Shown here one piece after another: positions 60,138 to 64,000 of a stretch of 64,000 nt of DNA. The DNA is from an uncultured Collinsella sp. (GTDB lineage Bacteria; Actinomycetota; Coriobacteriia; Coriobacteriales; Coriobacteriaceae). Location: the NCBI GenBank assembly GCA_905194675.1, contig CAJJTG010000001.1, forward strand, positions 1-64,000. The letters are read 5' to 3'. The number at the start of each line of letters is the position of its first letter. The first letter of the stretch is position 1. The position numbers were made by a program, and so were the translations under genes. The notes under the pieces were generated by a model. The model was not told where the DNA came from and did no database searches. It saw only the letters and a list, made by a program, of their open reading frames with translations.

Positions 60138-61421
60138 ATGAGCGAGCAGACCATCGGTACTACATGTGTTCAGGGCGGCTATCACCCGGGCGACGCGGAG
60201 CCGCGCCAGGTGCCCATCTACCAGTCCACCACGTGGAAATACGACACGTCCGAGCACATGGGCAAGCTGTTTGACCTGGAGGAGTCGGGCTACTTCTACA
60301 GCCGTCTGCAGAATCCCACGTGCGATCTGGTTGCCGCCAAGATCTGCGAGATGGAGGGCGGCACCGCTGCGATGCTCACGAGTTCGGGCATGGCCGCGAA
60401 CTTCCTCGCGATCTTTAACGTGGCCGGTGCCGGTGATCACGTGGTCGCGAGCTCTGCTATCTACGGCGGTACGTATAACCTGCTCGCCCACACCATGGGC
60501 CGCATGGGCGTGACTTGCACGTTTGTCGCCCCCGACTGCACCGATGAGGAGCTGGAGGCAGCCTTTGAGCCCAATACCAAGCTCGTCTTTGGCGAGACGA
60601 TTGCCAACCCCGCCCTTGCCGTGCTCGATATTGAGCGCTTTGCCAAGGCCGCGCATGACCACGGCGTGCCGCTGATGGTCGACAACACCTTCCCGACGCC
60701 CGTGATGTGCCGTCCCTTTGAGTGGGGCGCCGACATCGTCACGCACTCTACCACCAAGTACATGGATGGGCATGCGGCCTACCTGGGTGGCGTGATCGTC
60801 GACCACGGCCAGTTTGACTGGATGGCCCATGCAGGCAAGTTCCCGGGTCTCACCACGCCCGACGAGAGCTATCACGGCGTGACCTATGCCGAGAAGTTCG
60901 GTCGCGAGGGTGCCTTCATTACCAAGGCAACCGCTCAGCTCATGCGCGACCTCGGCCCCATGCAGAACCCGCAAGCGGCGTTTTTCCTGAACAGCTCGCT
61001 CGAGAGCCTGCATGTGCGTATGCCGCGTCATTGTGAGAACGGCCTGGCCGTTGCCAAGTTCCTGCAGAGCCATCCCAAGGTGCGCTTTGTGAGCTATCCG
61101 GGCCTGGAGGGCGATAAGTACTATGACCTGGCTCAGAAGTACATGCCCAACGGTACCTGCGGCGTCGTGAGCTTTGGCTTTAACGGTGGTCGCGCGGCGG
61201 CCGAGACCTTTATGAAGAGCCTTAAACTCGCCCAGATCGCCACGCATGTAGCCGATGCTCGCACCTGCTGCCTGCATCCCGCTAATGCCACGCATCGTCA
61301 GATGAACGATGAGGAGCTCATCGCCTGCGGCATCTCCGCCGACATGGTGCGCCTGTCGTGCGGCCTCGAGGACACGGCCGATCTGATTGCCGACCTTGAG
61401 CAGGCGCTCGAGCAGTGCTAG
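60138..61421 (+). CDS. O-acetylhomoserine sulfhydrylase / Cys-Met metabolism PLP enzyme
   Basis: 427 aa PLP enzyme of the cystathionine-gamma-synthase family. TTCVQGGYHPGDAEPRQVP and ESGYFYSRLQNPT open the fold, SSGMAANFLA is near 80-89, and the PLP lysine is Lys207 in HSTTKYMDGH. The length and GREGAFITKATAQLMRDLGP insertion suit O-acetylhomoserine (thiol) lyase (MetY), which makes homocysteine from sulfide; methionine gamma-lyase is the other option. ATG 60138 has AGGGAG 7 nt upstream. No SAM riboswitch or T-box was seen in the short leader. Confidence 0.87.
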   Translation: MSEQTIGTTCVQGGYHPGDAEPRQVPIYQSTTWKYDTSEHMGKLFDLEESGYFYSRLQNPTCDLVAAKICEMEGGTAAMLTSSGMAANFLAIFNVAGAGDHVVASSAIYGGTYNLLAHTMGRMGVTCTFVAPDCTDEELEAAFEPNTKLVFGETIANPALAVLDIERFAKAAHDHGVPLMVDNTFPTPVMCRPFEWGADIVTHSTTKYMDGHAAYLGGVIVDHGQFDWMAHAGKFPGLTTPDESYHGVTYAEKFGREGAFITKATAQLMRDLGPMQNPQAAFFLNSSLESLHVRMPRHCENGLAVAKFLQSHPKVRFVSYPGLEGDKYYDLAQKYMPNGTCGVVSFGFNGGRAAAETFMKSLKLAQIATHVADARTCCLHPANATHRQMNDEELIACGISADMVRLSCGLEDTADLIADLEQALEQC

Positions 61422-61490
61422 GCTAGCTTCTTGTATGAAGCGACGGAGCCTCTTGGGGTTCCGTTGACATATAGTTCCGATTCCGTAGGC

Positions 61491-61538
61491 GGGGCCCCAA
61501 TCGCGACTGTTCGCAGGCGATTGGGGCCCCGTTTTTGC
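61491..61538 (+). terminator. Terminator after the PLP enzyme gene
   Basis: A perfect 14-bp stem GGGGCCCCAATCGC / GCGATTGGGGCCCC with a 12-nt loop, then GTTTTT. Strong. Confidence 0.9.
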
Positions 61539-61562
61539 GTTGCACCACTCGAAAGGATGGAT

Positions 61563-62867
61563 ATGGAGAAAACTGCAGAGCAGCTGCGCCGCGAGCACAT
61601 TGCCCTTGAGGGCGATACCCATGGCAAGAACAAATGGGCGATTCTGTTTACCGTGCTCATCATGACGTTTATGGTGTGTCTGGATTCGACCGTCGTGACC
61701 GTGGCGCTGCCCGTGATGCAAAAGGAGCTGGGCGTGGGCCTCGATCGCATTCAGCTGGTGAGCTCGGTGTATCTGCTTGCGACATGCGTGGCCATGTTGC
61801 CGTTTGGCCGTCTGGGCGACGTGCGCGGCAAGGTGGGCGTATTCCAGCTGGGCGTAATCGTTTTTACGGCCGGCTCGCTGCTTTGCGGCCTTTCGGCCTC
61901 GCTCGAGGTTCTTATCCTGGCACGCATTGTTCAGGGCGTCGGTTGCGCGGCGGCCATGGCTAACAACATGGGTATCATCACCGAGTCGTTTCCGGCGCGC
62001 GAGCGCGGTCGTGCCATGGGTATTCTCGCGACCTTCGTGGCCCTCGGCATGATGTGCGGCCCCGTGCTCGGCGGCATGCTGGTGGCAAGCTTTCCCTGGG
62101 AGAGCATCTTCCTCATCAACCTGCCCATTGGCGTCATCTCGTTTATCGTGGGACTCTATACACTACCGCATGTTAAGCCGGAGGCCGGCGAGCGCCCCAT
62201 GTCCCTGATCGAGGCCGCTCGTCGCTGCTTTGCAAATTCGGCCTTCACCATCAACCTTGCTTGCATGCTCATCGTGTTCGTTGGTATTGGCGCATCCGAG
62301 TTTATTCTGCCGTTCTATTTTCAGGACGCCCACGGCTTTGGTTCCGACATCTCTGGGCTACTCTTTTTGGCGCTGCCGATGGTGAATGCCTTTATCGGCC
62401 CGCTTTCGGGCACGGTTTCGGACCGTGTTGGCTGCGAGGGCCCCACGGCAGTCGGCCTGGGTGTGTACGTGTGCGGTCTCTTTGCGGTGAGCACGCTCAA
62501 CGAGCATTCCTCCATCCTTGTGATCGTGTGCTGCGTCGCATTTATGTCGCTCGGTACGTCGATTTTCCAAAGCCCTAACAACTCCCTGTATATGGGTTCG
62601 GCCCCGCGCGAGGCGCTCGGTTTTGCGGGCAGCTTGGGCAGTTTGGCGCGCTACGCTGGCATGGCATTCGGCATTACGGTGGCGTCGAATATCCTGTATG
62701 GGCAGATGAGCGTGGCGATGGGCGAGGCCGTGACCAGTTTTGTTGCAGGCCGTCCGGATGTGTTCCTGTTTGGTTTTCGTTCGGTGTTCTATGTGTTGAT
62801 GGCCGTGGCAGCCGTGGGCTTTGTCCTCTCGATGGTTCGTTTGGTGAGGATGCGCGCCCGCCATTAG
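61563..62867 (+). CDS. MFS transporter, DHA2-like drug exporter
   Basis: 434 aa, about 12 membrane segments. It starts with a 25-residue cytoplasmic part, then MTFMVCLDSTVVTVALPVM, the motif D1-like segment of DHA2 (EmrB/QacA) exporters. PFGRLGDVRGK is motif A near residues 81-91, and GLGCGP-like MMCGPVLGGMLV is motif C. Such carriers export drugs or metabolites using the proton gradient; the substrate is not predictable. ATG 61563 is preferred over 61557 because AAAGG is 6 nt away. Confidence 0.88.
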   Translation: MEKTAEQLRREHIALEGDTHGKNKWAILFTVLIMTFMVCLDSTVVTVALPVMQKELGVGLDRIQLVSSVYLLATCVAMLPFGRLGDVRGKVGVFQLGVIVFTAGSLLCGLSASLEVLILARIVQGVGCAAAMANNMGIITESFPARERGRAMGILATFVALGMMCGPVLGGMLVASFPWESIFLINLPIGVISFIVGLYTLPHVKPEAGERPMSLIEAARRCFANSAFTINLACMLIVFVGIGASEFILPFYFQDAHGFGSDISGLLFLALPMVNAFIGPLSGTVSDRVGCEGPTAVGLGVYVCGLFAVSTLNEHSSILVIVCCVAFMSLGTSIFQSPNNSLYMGSAPREALGFAGSLGSLARYAGMAFGITVASNILYGQMSVAMGEAVTSFVAGRPDVFLFGFRSVFYVLMAVAAVGFVLSMVRLVRMRARH

Positions 62868-63024
62868 CGTGTTGGGAGGCTGCCTGCCACGTATTCGCGC
62901 CGTCTCAAAAAACTGGTTTGTGGTGCGATGCGGCTTGTGGGACGGGCGGGGGTCGGTCCGTGGTAGACTATCGAACAACGTTTATTAATCGCGCGGTATC
63001 GTTGCCGCGAGAAGGGGTTGCGCC

Positions 63025-63603
63025 ATGCAGGAGCTTGAGGATCGTATTCGCCATGACGGCATCGTAAAGGCCGGTAACGTCCTTAAGGTTGATGCCTTCC
63101 TCAACCACCAATGCGACGTTGAGCTGTTCGACCACATGGGCGCCGAGTGGGCCCGTCTGTTCAAGGATGTCGAGATCAACAAGATCCTGACGATTGAGGC
63201 TTCGGGCATTGGTATGGCTTGCATCGCGGCTCAGCATTTTGGCGGCGTGCCGGTGGTCTTTGCCAAGAAGGCACAGTCCATCAACCTCGACGGCGAGCAG
63301 TACGCCACGACCATCTACTCCTTTACCAAGCAGAAGGAGTACCCGGTCATCGTTGGCAAGCGTTTCCTGTCCGAGGGCGACAAGGTCCTGATCATCGACG
63401 ACTTCTTGGCCAACGGCTGCGCGCTCGAGGGTCTTATCAAGATCTGCGAGGCTGCGGGTGCCGAGGTGTCCGGTATTGGCATTGCGGTGGAGAAGGGCTT
63501 CCAGGGCGGCGGCGATAAGCTCCGCGAGCGCGGCTTCCGCGTTGAGAGCCTGGCCCGTATCGCCGATATGGACTGCGTGACCGGCGAGATCACCTTCGCC
63601 TAA
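63025..63603 (+). CDS. xpt: Xanthine phosphoribosyltransferase
   Basis: 192 aa. It converts xanthine and PRPP to XMP in purine salvage. Begins MQELEDRIRHDGIVKAGNVL, has the PRPP loop VLIIDDFLANG at 121-131 and EASGIGMACIAAQ near 58-70, all typical of Xpt. SD AAGGGG before the ATG. A TAGACT -10-like hexamer lies near 62964. Unlike many Firmicutes xpt genes, no purine riboswitch core is recognisable in the 157-nt leader. Confidence 0.94.
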   Translation: MQELEDRIRHDGIVKAGNVLKVDAFLNHQCDVELFDHMGAEWARLFKDVEINKILTIEASGIGMACIAAQHFGGVPVVFAKKAQSINLDGEQYATTIYSFTKQKEYPVIVGKRFLSEGDKVLIIDDFLANGCALEGLIKICEAAGAEVSGIGIAVEKGFQGGGDKLRERGFRVESLARIADMDCVTGEITFA

Positions 63604-63630
63604 GCGTGCAACACAAGCGTTTGGTATGCG

Positions 63631-63668
63631 ATGCGACAAAGGGACCTTCCCTTTGTCGCATTTTTATA
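63631..63668 (+). terminator. Terminator after xpt
   Basis: ATGCGACAAAGGGA, CCT, then the perfect complement TCCCTTTGTCGCAT with TTTTTAT. Confidence 0.92.
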
Positions 63669-63685
63669 TGAGGGGAGGTATTGAT

Positions 63686-64000
63686 ATGAATGAGAACAAG
63701 ATGGGATGGCGCGAGTATGCGCGCTATGCCGAGATGTCGGCCGAGGAGTTGGCGCGCGATTGCGAGGTGCAGGTGTTTCGCGCGACGGGTCCGGGCGGGC
63801 AGGGCGTGAACACGACGGACTCGGCGGTGCGTATGAAGCATGGGCCCACGGGGATTGTCGTGACGGCGCGCGAGAGCCGTAGTCAGTTTCAGAATCGCGC
63901 GAGCTGTCTGCGTAAGCTGCGCGCTGAGCTGGAGCGTCGCGGGCGTCCACCGCGCCGACGCGTAAAGACTAAGGTGCCTCTGCGCTCTCGCCAGTGCAGG
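63686..64000 (+). CDS. Release-factor-like GGQ protein, N-terminal part (3' end outside window)
   Basis: 105 codons visible, open to the edge. RATGPGGQGVNTTDSAVRM carries the GGQ at residues 37-39 that hydrolyses peptidyl-tRNA, followed by GIVVTARESRSQFQNR and a basic RPPRRRVKTKVPLRSR. The GGQ is too near the start for RF1 or RF2, so it lacks the codon-recognition domain. It resembles stand-alone rescue factors such as ArfB or PrfH-like proteins. AGGGGAGG lies 6-7 nt before ATG 63686. Confidence 0.88.
   Translation, partial: MNENKMGWREYARYAEMSAEELARDCEVQVFRATGPGGQGVNTTDSAVRMKHGPTGIVVTARESRSQFQNRASCLRKLRAELERRGRPPRRRVKTKVPLRSRQCR

Noticed and set aside
62868..63024. Possible purine riboswitch before xpt
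   Set aside because: The conserved loop and core segments of the purine aptamer are not found.

Overview
The window reads as ordinary chromosome of a high-GC Gram-positive anaerobe, most likely a Coriobacteriia member close to Collinsella. This is inferred from the base composition, a division cluster without ftsA but with sepF and divIVA, the arginine deiminase genes, and the protein sequences. I saw no tRNA, rRNA, CRISPR array, prophage or insertion sequence. Nearly all coding capacity is core metabolism and cell division. The unusual material lies between the genes.

Layout. 1-2.9 kb: end of an arginine deiminase cluster (arcA end, ornithine carbamoyltransferase, YfcC-type carrier). 2.9-3.5 kb: a gene-free stretch full of palindromes. 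3.5-8.4 kb: a DUF1846 protein, a small winged-helix protein, pyrG and a XerD-type recombinase. 8.7-24.3 kb: the division and cell-wall cluster mraZ-rsmH-ftsL-ftsI-murF-mraY-murD-ftsW-murG-murC-murB-ftsQ-ftsZ, without murE or ftsA. 24.5-32.4 kb: pgeF, then a complete pstSCAB-phoU phosphate operon, then yggS-sepF-yggT-divIVA. The phosphate operon therefore sits inside the usual ftsZ-pgeF-yggS-sepF-yggT-divIVA order. 32.6-42.4 kb: nitroreductase, DUF47 plus PiT phosphate carrier, small hypotheticals, a Bax-inhibitor-like membrane protein, a PARG-like macrodomain protein, SGNH hydrolase, a pentapeptide protein, and thiC-thiD behind a TPP riboswitch. 42.4-48.8 kb: yaaA, M18 aminopeptidase, polA, HAD phosphatase. 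48.8-52.6 kb: argG and argH, with a complex leader before argG and a small ORF between them. 52.9-64 kb: ndk, rpiB, cysteine desulfidase, HAD hydrolase, rpsA, rnpB RNA, an IMPACT-family protein, a C_GCAxxG_C_C protein, a homocysteine-synthase-like PLP enzyme, an MFS exporter, xpt, and the start of a GGQ release-factor-like gene.

Most notable observations: (1) a 24-codon leader ORF before argG with six Arg codons in its last ten, followed at once by a terminator-like hairpin, which looks like an arginine attenuator; (2) a ~141-nt three-tier hairpin element present twice, 55 kb apart, with compensatory changes in all three stems; (3) several other families of repeated or very long perfect palindromes; (4) a PARG-like protein whose QEE signature reads QEA; (5) yggT, which apparently starts at AUC; (6) a TPP aptamer that contains the thiC ribosome-binding site; (7) MraZ-type TGGGG boxes over a strong promoter at the head of the division cluster.

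In several genes I moved the start from the longest open frame to a codon with a good Shine-Dalgarno (SD) match. Those choices are explained in the entries.
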